A stretch of DNA of 64,000 bases. It comes from Atriophallophorus winterbourni (taxonomy: Eukaryota; Platyhelminthes; Trematoda; Plagiorchiida; Microphallidae). Shown in pieces: positions 49,100 through 60,480 of this stretch. A program made the position numbers and the translations under genes. The notes below the pieces were generated by a model. The model was not told the DNA's origin. It worked only from the letters and a program-made list of their open reading frames with translations, and made no database searches. Each line of letters begins with the position of its first letter. Position 1 is the first letter of the stretch. The stretch lies in contig JACCGJ010014862.1 of assembly GCA_013407085.1 (NCBI GenBank), forward strand, positions 62,001 through 126,000, read 5' to 3'.

Positions 49100-49330
49100 G
49101 AGAAGAAATCTCTATCGATGCCTCATGGTGAAGGTCTTCTTTAATCGTAATTGTTACTCTGTCTTCGATAGCATCAGCATCCCTATCCTGAGGATAGATG
49201 GAGCACCTATTTGATACAAATGTCAGTAGATGAGCACCTTATGCTAACCATGAATCACATATGGCAATCACATCGACCTTGATTGTCTGTCCGGCAAACT
49301 GCAGCTCTACCACTTATTCTATATACTGCA
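49100..49330 (-). pseudogene. CR1-like endonuclease fragment
   Basis: The minus strand reads VDVIAICDSWLA then, after a stop, NRCSIYPQDRDADAIEDRVT then ITIKEDLHHEASIEIS. This resembles the PDVIAVTETWL..VFRxDR..GGGVxLYV region of CR1-like endonucleases. Short and broken. Confidence 0.55.
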
Positions 49331-51375
49331 TGCGTTTGTATACGGATCCTATCTTATATACCTTTTGGTTCACTTTTACTATACGCCAAATTACGCTTTG
49401 TGATACCCCATGTTTTGAGACCGGAGCACTAAATACTTTTACGGGCTGTGCACCCTAACTTTTATGGTAGTTTTAAATAGATTCTAATCGCTCAGGGGCC
49501 TACTAATGTAATTCTTGTTTATTTTCTATGTTAGTATCTTGCAATACTAAGAGGTGCTCATTGCCCAACGAATTCTCTTTATACTCTAAGATGCTATTGG
49601 GGTCATTTTCTAGTACGTCTTTTGTTAAGACTGCAGTAGATGGCTTGAAAAGTTCATTTCGACTCATGCTGTTCACTTTTTTGGTTTTTTAAGGCGGTCA
49701 CAGGCGTTTCTGAACGCTTACAAGAAAAGTGCTGAGACGGGCTCATGTATGGGCCAACATTAAAGCGCCTATTTGTGTGGCGTTCAAGGTGGGCACTTTT
49801 CGAAAGAAGTGCTTTCCGGTCAACTGTGTTCAAACATTCTACCAAGATAGGACAAGCACTAATTCCACCGGCCTATACGGCGGACTCTATTCACCTTGCA
49901 GTTTGCTAGCCGTCATACGCAACATGTTCTGGAACCTGAAGCGATTCATTTGCCACCGGGATTTAAATTCACAAATAAGTGGGCAAGATTTCGGAGTGTT
50001 TTTGGAAGCAGGGTCTCCCTTCTAATATTTTTTTCTGCCTATTAATCTGAGATTTTGATAAAGTTGTTGCTCCTTACCGTCAGAATTTTGAACTGGACCC
50101 GATTTTACGGAGTGCAGCAGAAGCGTTTCTATCAGCCACTTTTGCATATATGATACAAAACAATTATATTTAGAGAAAGAGAAGTACAAATTTCCATGAG
50201 ATCTTTGGTGTTCTTGAATGAATTGCTGTCGTATCGGATATCCCGTGAGGTGAATGCACCTTTAAAAGTAGAATTCCTTTTAGAACCATAGAAAATTGTC
50301 AAAACCATCCTTGAACGTTGAAAAGGGTTTATCTTCAACCTCCTCAACCAGAAGTACGTGCCAAGTTCCAGTATAATGTATTAAAATCTATATCAAGGTG
50401 CCAGACCATCGGTTAGTTGGACCTATAGTCGCAATCAGTTACTTTTGTTCGACAATTAGTGATAACAGTGAAAAGTAGTTTGAGGTCTATACACTAATCT
50501 TCTAGGAATAATATACACATTTTCAGACATGTTTTGAGACATGGCAATTTGAATAGTCTGGTACATAGTCGGAGGCAAGACGTTGAACACATTGGATACG
50601 GTTAGCCCTAGCTGCCGTGCATGGAAATGACACCAAACAACGATATTCAAGAATTGATCGAAAACATGGTAAAAAGTAGCATCGTTATTCAAATTGACTT
50701 GTCAGCAACATTTCCCCCGAGTGCCAATAGGCAACGTAAGACTTTTGATCAAATGTGGGTAACATTTGATGCGGTTTTCAAATATGAACACACAATTATA
50801 CCCAGATAACGGTTCTCCGTATACCTCTGAACCTTCATTTCATCCTTATAATAATTAAATGGTTCGAAACTGCCCAATGTGAAGTGCTTAATTTTTATAG
50901 TATTTAGCAGAAGTTATTTAGTAAAACCCATTTGACGATGGCGTCTTTATCACATTGTTGTACTTCCTGATAACGCAGTTATACAACTGTGTGCCATGTT
51001 TTTAGACACCGGGGAAACTTTAGTTTCCCCATTATTACAAGGTCAGAGATCCTCAAGAAAGTTTCTATCGAGATGACTAAGAAATTTATAGATTATTGCA
51101 AAATTATTGCACATATCTCAGCCACCAAGACAAATGCCGACATGAAATTCACATGGTGTTCACCTTGTTTTCGCCGAGCTTGTGTAGTTGTTCTTGGACG
51201 TTTCGTCATCAGGCTAGATGACATCATCAGCAAAACTTCTTTCGAAGCGCTTCGTTCGTGTACGAATGTTTTAAATAGGCTTACAAAGAAGGATTTATTT
51301 GGGAAATCATGGTGTGTTCGTTCAACCCAAGAATTCGTTGTAAACGAGTTCGATGTAGGTGGGTTCCACTGTACT
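49331..51375. other. no firmly recognised gene
   Basis: Mostly AT-rich. Frames at 49,729-50,025 (+) and 50,989-51,375 (+) have no motif. CR1 endonuclease-like words occur near 49,550-49,620 (-), too short to call. Confidence 0.35.
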
Positions 51376-51500
51376 TCAGTGCGTTCAACAATAAATGGGG
51401 CTTGGCATCATAATCTAGCACGATCTCGGTTGTACCAAACAATGCAAACGAGTAGCAAGTGCAACGAACCGCAACGTTAACTTATTTCGCGGCGCTCTGG
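51376..51500 (+). pseudogene. CR1-like fragment, plus arm of an inverted repeat
   Basis: The plus strand reads GLGIIILHDLGCTKQCKRVA then SATNRNVNLFRGAL, the post-RT block of a CR1-like ORF2. The same block is present in reverse at 51,577-51,690, giving a foldback with about 80 bp between the arms. Confidence 0.75.
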
Positions 51501-51576
51501 CAGGTTTGACCGCTTTCTCTTCCCGACTGCTGAATTTTTGCATCCAACCACGCAGTTCGAACATGTCGAAATCACC

Positions 51577-52200
51577 GCGAAGTAAGCCAACGTTGCGGTT
51601 CGCTGCAGTTGCAGCTCATTCGCATTGTGTGGTTCAACTGAGATCGTGTTGGATGATGATGCCAAGAGACTTTTCTTTTCGAACGCACTGAAATACTGCG
51701 GTACGCAAACGGTAAGCGGCAGGATATGGGTTTCGGATAGGGAGAACGCTGCAGTTGTGAGTGTTCAATGGAAGACAATTACTTAAAGACCAGCAGTATA
51801 GACGGTCTAAATCAACTTGTAGGCATGTGAATCTTTAGGCGACTTAAGTGAGCGCAAGATTTTGACATCGTCCTCAAATAAGGGAACGGCGATTGAATGT
51901 GCTGTTCGATGTCAATGATGAAAATGTTGAAGAGTCGTGGACCAAGAATGGAGCCTTGTGGCAGACACACCCGATTGGGAAGCAAGCTGAGTAGCAGTCT
52001 TGCGCACGGACACAGAGAGAACGGTCAAGAAAGAAAACATTTCATCGATGACAGTAAAGATAACTCAACGCCACAGGAAGCAATTTCAAGAAAAAAGAAT
52101 GTCATGATTGGCATGATCGAAGGCCTTGTAGAAAACCAAAAATACTACATACACACTATTGCCCTGAATGACGGAGTTCGTCCAGTCATCCAGTGCAAAA
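51577..52200 (-). pseudogene. CR1-like reverse transcriptase fragment
   Basis: Minus strand: near 51,950 LPQGSILGPRLFNIFIIDIE, then an FPYLRTMSKSCAHLSRLK-like motif C region in shifted frame (DDVKILRSLKSPKDSH in the other frame), then PLNTHNCSVLPIRNPYPAA and SLGIIIQHDLS with TLAYFAVISTCSNCVVGC. Several frameshifts. Dead. Confidence 0.8.
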
Positions 52201-52799
52201 TGATTTACAGGTACAAATGCCACAAAAATCAACTGATGGTGCAATGTGTACCGCAATAATGATTTGGAACTCTAAACATTTCTTTCTGCACTTTTTCGAT
52301 CAACCGCGCACTGTTTCCTTCGTTTGTACACAATTTTTGCTTCTTATACCGTAACAAAATATCAAAATATTCAAAAATTGAATTTTCAATAGTTCACAGT
52401 GTATTGCGGAGTATAGCTACAAGCCTAATCGAATAACCACAGGATAGTTATACATTGATTCTGAAGAAGTTTCAGCATTTCAGCAAAATTGTCGAATAGA
52501 AACGTATTGGTTGAAGGGAAACGCTGTGGAAGGAGGCAAGGATGTGGTGCAGTATCAGAAAGATTGTAATCGTGATAAATGCATAATTAAGAATGGTGTA
52601 TCGTGCGTTAAAAATGGAGGTCAATGCGTTCTTTAAAAGTGTTAAGTGATGGGACAGAAACGACAAAAAGGTATTGCGTTCAAAGCACGAGGAATCCGCG
52701 TGGCGAATGGGTGTCTGCGGCAGTTCAATCTACAGTGTTTATGTAATAAATTCAGGTGATGACCAAGATTTTTGAAGTTTGGGTCCATTTCCAGCATAC
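52201..52799. other. no recognised gene
   Basis: AT-rich, unassigned. Confidence 0.4.
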
Positions 52800-53430
52800 C
52801 CCTATATCATTATTATTTATTATTATCACACAACTCTTTACAGACGATGTGCCAACAAGTATACCATGAAGAAGGTACATGATGAAAGAAAAAAGAGGGG
52901 GATTTTTTGTCTGTCTGTTTACACATGGCGTTTTTGATCTTTTTTGTCTTTTTTGGAATAATGGATGGGGGTCATTGATAAACGGGAACACAAGCACGGC
53001 AGGATTCTCGCCACTGGTTCCTTACTTTTGCCATCACACTGAGTGTTGTCAGCCACATATCTTCACGGTTCTTCGGACCCCACCCGGGTAAGCGCGATGT
53101 TCCAACGATGGCTAGTGGGGCTGTTAGACGCGTGAGGGTCTTCCGCCAGGTATTCCTTTGTCCGCCACGGCGACTTTTCCAATCAGGTCCAGCGAGAGCA
53201 AAAAGAGGTAGGCGAGGAAGGCGTCGCTCATCCATACGGAGAACGTGCCCCAACCATCTCAGCTGGCACATGGATATATGATCGGAGAGTGGCACAGAGC
53301 GATCGCCGAGGACTGCCCTCCTGACATCATCATTTTTGACTTTCTGTTGCCAGCTTAAACGAGCTATACTCCGCGGGCAGCGATGATCAAACGTGGGTAA
53401 GTTTCATCTGTCAATATCCGGTATGCAAGG
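52800..53430 (-). pseudogene. RTE C-terminus with 3' UTR
   Basis: Minus strand: FDHRCPRSIARLSWQQKVKN then DDVRRAVLGDRSVPLSDHIS, CQLRWLGHVLRMDERRLPRL, RRGGQRNTWRKTLTRL and SRLPGWGPKNREDMWL to a stop at 52,972. The first part is in another frame than the ORF from 53,295. The 3' UTR (52,971-52,800) shares words with the 48.8-kb copy and ends in an AATAATAAATAATAATGATA tail. Confidence 0.88.
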
Positions 53431-53690
53431 ATTAGATCGTCTGGGATGCGATGGTAGTTTGAAGAGGAAAACTATTTGTATTTGTTTGCATTCACAGCAA
53501 ACTGCACTTTGCATGTACGTCTGACAGAACCCACGTGGTTACGGACCACAAATTACAAGGGTTTAAATTACTAATTTCGATTCTCTCATCTTTTTCGGTA
53601 AACTATATTGCTCACATTTATATCGAACGAACAATACGAGTGAGAAAAATAGACGACTGAAAAATTATACTTGTTATTGGTAACGCAACG
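53431..53690. other. no recognised content
   Basis: Spacer between the RTE fragment and repeat B. Confidence 0.4.
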
Positions 53691-53845
53691 CTTCAGTTCA
53701 GTTCAGTTTGCACAGGACAGTATGTAGCTAACAAGCCAATCGAGCGTCCAGAATTTCTTTCGGTGGAAAGCTGCAGAGAAGCACCCACCACTGCCAAAAC
53801 GTATATTCTTTTTGTCTATTTGAAATCTTCGCCGATCACGAAGCC
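53691..53845 (+). repeat. repeat family B copy 2
   Basis: Nearly identical to 20,478-20,590: TTCAGTTCAGTTCAG, GCACAGGACAGTATGTAGCT, GCCAATCGAGCGTCCAGAAT, TTCTTTCGGTGGAAAGCTGC, CACCCACCACTGCCAAAA; then the two copies drift apart. A TA microsatellite (53,857-53,876) and GAATACATA repeats follow. Confidence 0.7.
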
Positions 53846-54279
53846 AAGAGATCTAAGTATATATATATATATATATAAATAGAATACATAGAATACATAG
53901 AATAGTATATACATAGAATATTTCACATGTTGAACGAGGCGTTACTACTAAATATATTTCAAAAATCTTCGCGAGATTTCCAAAACATTTTGAATGCGCC
54001 GGTATCTGAATCACAAAAAATGACACCAATATAAGCGAAAAGCGAAAATTCGGAGTGGAATTTTAGCAGAACGCGGAAAATGCAATCATATTAAACGAAC
54101 GCGCTTCGGTTACAAGGTCTTCTTTTCAATCGACAGAAGCAACAATTACGTCCCGTTTATGTTTCTTCGCTATATGAATACTAAGTGGCTTCTACTGACA
54201 AGGTGAGTATAAAAAGGCGTTTGTGTACTTTGAGCACCTATCGCATTCATTTGTAATCGTTACATGAAACGAGCAATTA

Positions 54280-54600
54280 CCACTGACTGTTGGAAATCTG
54301 GCCGTATAAACCTTATTTGTAAGAAAGATCGTAGTAAGTACTACCCTATCCCGCGTATGTCGCAGTTGCTTAAAGTTCTTCAAATCATAGTGCGACGATG
54401 AATCGCTGCCATTTGTTAGTTACAAGATGCTTATAAGTTTGACCACCGTAAGCATAGTTCAACTGTTGAGACTCTTCCTTTACTGACGGATCATATTTCA
54501 AGTTCTGTTGACACTAAATCGGAAGCTGCAAAACTTTGTTTTCTGGATTATACCAATGCATTAAACGGAGTGGTTATATTCTGCTATTTATTATAATAGT
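54280..54600 (+). pseudogene. LINE reverse transcriptase fragment
   Basis: The plus strand reads WKSGRINLICKKDRSKYYPI, LLKVLQIIVRR, then after stops QDAYKFDHRKHSSTVETLPL, LTDHISSSVDTKSEAAKLCF and LDYTNAL. This is the fingers-to-motif-A segment of a CR1/Jockey-type RT. Broken by stops. Confidence 0.75.
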
Positions 54601-56393
54601 CGCAAACAGAGCCGTTCAATAGACAACATGAATTTACCCACAAGGATATAATTTAGTGTTATATAACGCTGAACTCTGGTGAATTTCGTATGATTGGTGT
54701 AGTTTACCAGTCCCGTTCATCTACGTAATCTTACCAAAAGTTATTCTAAATACCGACTTGCACTCAACAATCGACAATGCAATATTAGGGGTGATTTTAA
54801 CTTGCATGCCCTCCATTTCAGTTTTGATCACTCCCAACAAATCTGGAATAATAATTTGAATATGTATTAGTTCCAGTCCCTTTTACAACCGTGTTAACGA
54901 ATGCACTCGTAGAAGAGGTTCTGATCGTCCCTCTGCTTCGGACTCAAACGGAATGTGAGAAAATTCATGGGTACAAATGCATCAAAACAGATGTCCTCCG
55001 ATTTTGTCATAATCAGCTTTGTGAAACGCTTTCTTATCTGATCAACTATTCATTACTCACGAAATTGGTACCGAAATACTAAGAGTCTGAATTGATTACA
55101 ACTATCTGCTACGGATAATATCAAAAAGGCATGAACACTTGAAGTGATTCTGACCGGGCTATATGTACGGGCCAGAATTTCCAAACGTAGATTTAAAAAT
55201 TTATTTGTGCAGGATGATTGGGCTATTGAAAAACCTGTAGTAGAAAATTATATTAAAGCAAATGATTCATTTAAAAATGAATATCAAGTAATGAAGTTAA
55301 ATAACAATTTCGAGCGTCGATAAGCAAATTGGCGCGGTTCCGTGTAAAAATTAATCGCGATCACAAAATGGTGTAAATGGTTAGAATAAAAACGCGAAAA
55401 GGCGGGTGAAATAGATAAAGACAATTTTTGTAGTAAAGCAGGTCAATATCAAAATGAATATGCACACAATATTGGGTGCAAAGTAAAACAAGGTATCCAG
55501 GCTTTCCAGAAAACTGTCAAACGTAAATGTGAATATCACATTTACATTGCTAATCGGAAGCCACGCGGCTTCGTATATACAACACACATGCCTGCACGCG
55601 TCCAACTATAGACTAGTAAACCTCTAAGCAAACCTAAATTCTTTACTATATAAGCTTAACTGAAAGTTAAAAAGACACATTTCTGACACGTGCATTTAGA
55701 AGTTCAGTTTGCTCCTCATGATTACTTATAAATAAATATCGTTTTGCGAAGGCTAAAAACAGACCCATCCCATTACTTTAATTATTATTTTCGAAAACGA
55801 AGGCCATTACGTATAAAAATCAAGTCTTCATCTGTTTCGCACCCATTGAAGTATAGTAAATAATATTTGTACAATTTGCTCCACTCAAACTCGAGTGATT
55901 CTATTAAAACATACGTGAAAGATTTACATTAATGGGTTAGCACTATGCAGGATGTACATTTATAATAACGGAAATAGTTTTGTCAAGACAATTTGGTCAG
56001 AATATTGATCATTGACGCATGGGCATGGCCTCGCAATCTAGTACCCCGTATTCTATGCGTCTAACGAACGATTTGATGTTTACTATATATTTGGAACCAA
56101 ACGCAAGTCAAAAAGGGCTGGAGCCGTCTTTAAACGCATTCAATGAAACAAGTCTACTCGGGGCTGTATGTGCGAAGTATATCAGAGGCACTTTGGCGAG
56201 TCCAACGTCTAACACTGGCGTGTAGTACGGGAGTCTCATAAACAGCACTGATTCCCACGTGCAATATGCAGATATATAAGGCGACACGCATTAGCGCGTG
56301 CATACTGGTTTATAGTCTCAATGGATGTATTACGCATGCGTTGTATGCTCCTTGGCTCATAATCGCCGGATGCAAAACATGAAGGTGTCATGT
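54601..56393. other. no recognised gene
   Basis: AT-rich. Open frames (54,891-55,082 +, 55,605-55,381 -, 56,019-56,225 +) show no motif. Nothing else is seen. Confidence 0.4.
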
Positions 56394-56398
56394 GATCC

Positions 56399-56625
56399 TG
56401 TTAAGTCTGTGCTGTACTGCTGCTGTTGGCCCAGCCCGTGTGGTCAGAGAGAACGCAACCGTCACTCAACTCGTCTATTTACCGAATGCAAAGAGTATCA
56501 CAAGCGAGCGAATGTGTGGATATCACATTGAGCGAAAATCATAATTTGAACTCACCATCGATATTGATTGATGATTAACCGATAGTTCGTTTACGGTCTA
56601 TACGACAGAGGTCGCCCTCCTAACA
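56399..56625 (-). repeat. 3' LTR of compact element
   Basis: 227 bp. The plus strand starts TGTTAAGTCTGTGCTG and ends GTCGCCCTCCTAACA. The last 35 nt of the gag frame, including its stop, lie inside it. Confidence 0.93.
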
Positions 56626-57551
56626 CCTCCCCCTTTAAGCTTGGTTGTCGTATGACTTCAGTTTTGGATTCACTTGCAGCCGGTTTACTGAAACACTTTC
56701 TTCGATCGACCCAACTTCTTGGTTTGCATTCCGCAGAATTAATTTGAGGCGGCTCTTCTTCCGCTAAATTTCCATCTTCTGGGGTCTTGAAGGTGGCGAA
56801 GACAGGATAGGGATCATTGAACACTGATCTCTTAAAATAGTTTGTACGGCAGTAGTTTTCGTTATGCCCCTTTCTGTTGCTTTTCTGGCATCGGTGCTTC
56901 TTTAATGGGCAATAACGCGCAAAATGCCATTCATCACATTGGCAAAACCGGGATGGAAGCTCAGTGTATTGATCGACACGGTGATCATTCTGCCGGCTGC
57001 TTTGCTGCTTGACTGCTAGCACCACCGGCTCATTCTGACAGGGGTTTTGTTCGACCAGCGCAGTGTCACGCTTTAAATTTAGTAGCTTCTGGCATTCGGT
57101 TGTTATTGACGTCATGTTGATTTTTCGATTTTGATCGAGTAGTGACGGTAGTCTTGTGCGAATCTCTTGATCCTTCTCTGATTGCAGACCACATACTTTT
57201 CCTGCATAAGTTACAAATTCATCGCAATCATGCTTGATCAATTTCATGCAGTTATACCGTCTATTAAATAAAAAAGACTGTTCGCCAAAAATTTCTTTGA
57301 AAATTGATTGAAAAATATATTTGAATCTCTTGAACCAAGATTCGAAGGTGAGACCGCTTTCTGGGTCGTAATTGAATTTGGGGATGCTGTTGATGATTGC
57401 ATCCACCACTGGGTTTTGTACGTCAGTCTTCTTGTCTTGATAAATAACACTCAGATTTTTAAATTGTCTGCATCAAACGGGTTTGAGCTTCTTCGAATTA
57501 GCGTTGCTGTTGCTGAAGTATTGATTTTACTTCTTCTGCTCTGATTGCCAT
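56591..57551 (-). pseudogene. gag of compact LTR element
   Basis: The ATG at 57,551 begins MAIRAEEVKSILQQQQ, a typical gag start, but that frame meets stops at about 57,498, 57,450 and 57,425; the long open frame (57,409-56,591) is in another phase without its own ATG. It holds KFNYDPESGLTFESWFKRFK, IFGEQSFLFNRRYNCMKLIK, EIRTRLPSLLDQNRK and TTECQKLLNLKRDTA (capsid), then two knuckle-like groups CQCDEWHFARYC and CQKSNRKGHNENYC. Compared with what I know of this family, stretches between IFQS and IFKE and between TYAG and KVCG seem deleted in frame. The final residues are encoded by the polypurine tract and 3' LTR. Confidence 0.85.
56626..56636 (-). promoter_or_regulatory. polypurine tract of compact element
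   Basis: Minus strand AAAGGGGGAGG directly before the 3' LTR. It also encodes Lys-Gly-Glu within the gag frame. Confidence 0.88.
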
Positions 57552-57571
57552 TTCGAATTGCTGGCTTATTT

Positions 57572-57588
57572 TCTCCCGCTCGCCAAGT
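57572..57588 (-). promoter_or_regulatory. primer-binding site of compact element
   Basis: Just after the 5' LTR the minus strand reads ACTTGGCGAGCGGGAGA. TGGCGAGCGGGAGA starts with TGG as expected for a tRNA 3' end; I could not assign the tRNA. Confidence 0.6.
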
Positions 57589-57812
57589 TGTTATGTCTGT
57601 GCTGTACTACTGTTGGCCCAGCCCGTGTGGTCAGAGAGAACGCAACCGTCACTCAACTCGTCTATTTACCGAATGCAAAGAGTATCACGAGCGAGCGAAT
57701 GTGTGAATATCACAGTGAGCGAAAATCATAATTTGAACTCACCATCGATATTGATTGATGATTAATCGATAGTTCGTTTACGGTCTATACGACATGGGGC
57801 GCCCTCCTAACA
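57589..57812 (-). repeat. 5' LTR of compact element
   Basis: 224 bp, about 95 % alike to 56,399-56,625. The plus strand starts TGTTATGTCTGTGCTG and ends GGCGCCCTCCTAACA. GATCC follows. Confidence 0.93.
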
Positions 57813-58139
57813 GATCCGTGGCCAAAATATGTTGAATACACCACGCATAGGGCACGTTCTCCATTGCGTGTGATATTTTGGGTGGATAACAAGCTTTTGG
57901 AAACAGTTCAGTGTTGACAACTTGTATCGCTGTCCTCTTAATGAGCGTAAGTATGGTAGGACTAGGTTACGGTTGAACAAAGTGCCAACAATGTCGCATT
58001 GCCTACGAGCAACTGATCGCCTGCACCAAATAATAGATACATCGGTGTGCACCTCTTTTTCATGTGTTAGTGTGTACCATGCACCATCGTCAATGAACAG
58101 CGATCTGTCTATTCTTTACTTATATGTTGACTGTGGTCT

Positions 58140-58680
58140 ATTCCTCTGCCCCGTTGCGGAGACTGAGGGATAAGATGTACCTTTGAAATATACCTTCAGC
58201 AACTTTGACCGTCACATGTCGGACAAGCTTGTCGGATTCCAAAAGAGGGATACTAACCCCATTCGCAAATTACCCGGGGACAGTCTACCTTTGATATCAG
58301 GACTAGGTCCCCAGACCTAAAGTTTCGCTATGGCTTAGGCCACTTACGAGTTATCTCCAGAGCGGATAGATATTTCCGCCCCCAACTTTTCCAGAAGTTA
58401 TCGGCTAATTGACGTGCATGCCGCCATCGTTTGGTCATCATTTCTCGTAAAGGGATGATACCGACTATCAGACCGGTGTTAGGTCTAAGCAACAAGAGTG
58501 TATTCGGGCAGAGCATTGATGGTTGTTGTGGATAATCGAAAACGGGGACAATCGGTTTATTGATAACTACTCCTGCTTCTGCCAGTGCCGGCAGAAAGAT
58601 CTTGGCCGAAATAACGTGTTTCTTTACAAGGTGGCTCAATATCCTGCGTATTTTTCTGATCATCCGCTCGCACACTCCTT
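58140..58680 (-). pseudogene. BEL/Pao integrase C-terminal fragment
   Basis: The minus frame 58,675-58,328 reads MIRKIRRILSHLVKKHVISA, AEAGVVINKPIVPVFDYPQQ then SMLCPNTLLLLRPNTG, KRWRHARQLADNFWKSWGRK and YLSALEITRKWPKP, an excellent match to the end of BEL/Pao integrase. Further on, broken pieces GDLVLISKVDCPR and ..ISKVHLIPQSP continue it to about 58,140. The rest of the element is absent. Confidence 0.88.
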
Positions 58681-59480
58681 CGCGGTGGCTAGATGATAGG
58701 GATTAAAATACCATTTGATACCGCTATTGGACCTGGATTTTGTGTTTGACGATGTGTCAATAAACATCAGCAATTATTAGGCGATTGGAGAGGCAGCAGC
58801 GTGGCAGTTTTCTTGGAGTATGGTTTTCACTTTACTTGTACAGGTATGTTACTAGCCTTTGAAATCGTCCGAGTTGTTATGAGCATCCTGACTTGCTAAG
58901 AGTCATCCCTCGCAATTGCTTGTGTCTACGTCACACTCAGTGCAAATCAGAAGATTATACAGCTGATTGAGTCACTCGACGGTTTGATTCACTCAGATCC
59001 CGGCGTACTTATCTTGCGTGACTTCTACCTCACTAGATCTATATTGGTCAGACCCTAGAGGTGTAGGTACCGAGACATCCGAAACCTTTCTCGAATGGCG
59101 TCATTATCATGCGTAGCACTAGTAAGTGAGGGATTCTACCAGGTTTCATCAAAGATGCACTCCATCCACTCTTGTTTTTGTACTGTTTCCCACTTGTAAG
59201 CAGTTAGGTATTTGAAATGTCTATCACCGCTCAGCAAAAGCAATCACATAATGATAAGCGTAGAAGCGTTACTTCGTTTTCACAAAAGTCTCGCTCGTCT
59301 TATGCGCATTTTAGGTTTGTAGACTGAGTGCTTCTCTTACAGTCTTCGAAATCTTCCCTTCAGTTCCTCAGAGATTCAAGTGTAAGTGGAATATGTGAAA
59401 TAATTAGTAGGTACCTAAAATATTTACAAGACAAGTCCGTTCTGCTGCAGTTCTTGCAAAGGCATCAAAGGCCGCCTTGG
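58681..59480. other. no recognised gene
   Basis: May hold further decayed BEL/Pao sequence on the minus strand next to the integrase, but no motif is certain. Confidence 0.35.
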
Positions 59481-59489
59481 TGGACCCCG

Positions 59490-60480
59490 CATGTTCATTG
59501 TGTTACCCATAAACAAGATCGCCTGTGGTGGTAATATAACTTATTCCTCACTTCTGCTTCCTGAGCTTGCTACAAACCGATTAAAACGCATGCGTTTGCT
59601 CAAACAAGAATTTGAGTCATCTTTAGATAGGGATGCTAAATCTAATCCGAATAGATCTTATAGCTACGCAAAATCTAAGGAAAAATCAAGGAAATCATTG
59701 AAGATTTAAAACTGAAGGACGGCAAGTATCGGATACCGACCTGTCTGAAGCAAATGTTCTTAAGTTTCTTCAATAGCGTTCAACGGCGCGATAATTATTC
59801 ACATGTATTGTCTGGGCTGCTCAGGCTACCACCTGGTGCTCCTCCGCTTGAAGAATTGTCCTTCAATAAAACTAAGGTGTATGACGTACTTAACTATTTT
59901 GGCGTAAACAAAGCCGGGTAACCGGATAATATCTTCTAAATTATGCTGTAGAATCTCGCCTCAGTGCTCAAAAAAGAGAAGTCAGCCGAAGCCCTCTACA
60001 TACATATTAGCAAGGCTTTCGATTCCGTGAATCACCCCCTTATAGAAATCGAGATATCAGCAAAAGACAAACATAGTATTCTACTTACTTGTATACAAGT
60101 ATTCCTTGCAGCGAGGACATTCAGAGTTCGGGTACGATTCACGTTATATAATCAAACAGACATGATCAATATCGTACCTGAAGTTTCAGTACTCAGTCCT
60201 AATTTATTCCCCATTTTCATTGGACTCGTCGTCGGCCTTGAAGTGTTCATGCTTCAATTTCGCGGATGACATGAAGTTCATCGGATCAACGGATGAAGAT
60301 ACCCTGACGCACGATGTTGTGTAGGTCATATACTGGTCACAGTAGCGCGGCCTAAAACCGAACCTCAATAAAAGCCGACTCTTGTCAGAATTGGTTGATA
60401 AGTTTTTCGTCAAGGTGTCGAAAACTTCTGTCAGCATTAACTGCGTACAATATGTTAATCTCACTGCAAGAAGGACATAC
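59490..60480 (+). pseudogene. CR1-like reverse transcriptase, decayed
   Basis: Plus strand: 59,491-59,709 SYSYAKSKEKSRKSLKI region; then LPPGAPPLEELSFNKTKVYD then VLNYFGVNKAG; 59,964-60,269 ALYIHISKAFDSVNHPLIEI (motif A) and VPEVSVLSPNLFPIFIGLVV, a ruined [20 protein letters not shown]; then LNFADDMKFIGSTDEDTLTH in a third frame, with the motif C Asp pair intact. Multiple frameshifts. Confidence 0.8.

Larger units (their letters stand above)
56394..57817 (-). mobile_element. compact gag-only LTR retrotransposon with TSD
   Basis: Complete insertion of 1,414 bp (56,399-57,812) flanked by GATCC (56,394-56,398 and 57,813-57,817). LTRs of 227 and 224 bp begin TGTTA and end TAACA on either strand and differ at about nine positions plus one 3-bp gap. 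The element is in minus orientation: 5' LTR 57,812-57,589, primer site, gag remnant, polypurine tract, 3' LTR 56,625-56,399. Protease, RT and integrase are absent, so it must have moved with borrowed enzymes or lost them afterwards. Related gags belong to Ty3/gypsy elements of flatworms and other invertebrates. Confidence 0.93.

Noticed and set aside
50989..51480. 163-codon plus frame as a host gene
   Set aside because: Its last 30 codons are CR1 sequence in the wrong frame, and the rest has no recognised domain.
48911..53880. TA runs as promoter or origin signals
   Set aside because: The TA runs at 48.9 and 53.86 kb are microsatellites at or near retroposon ends.
54192..54383. 63-codon minus frame
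   Set aside because: The plus strand there encodes recognisable RT motifs.
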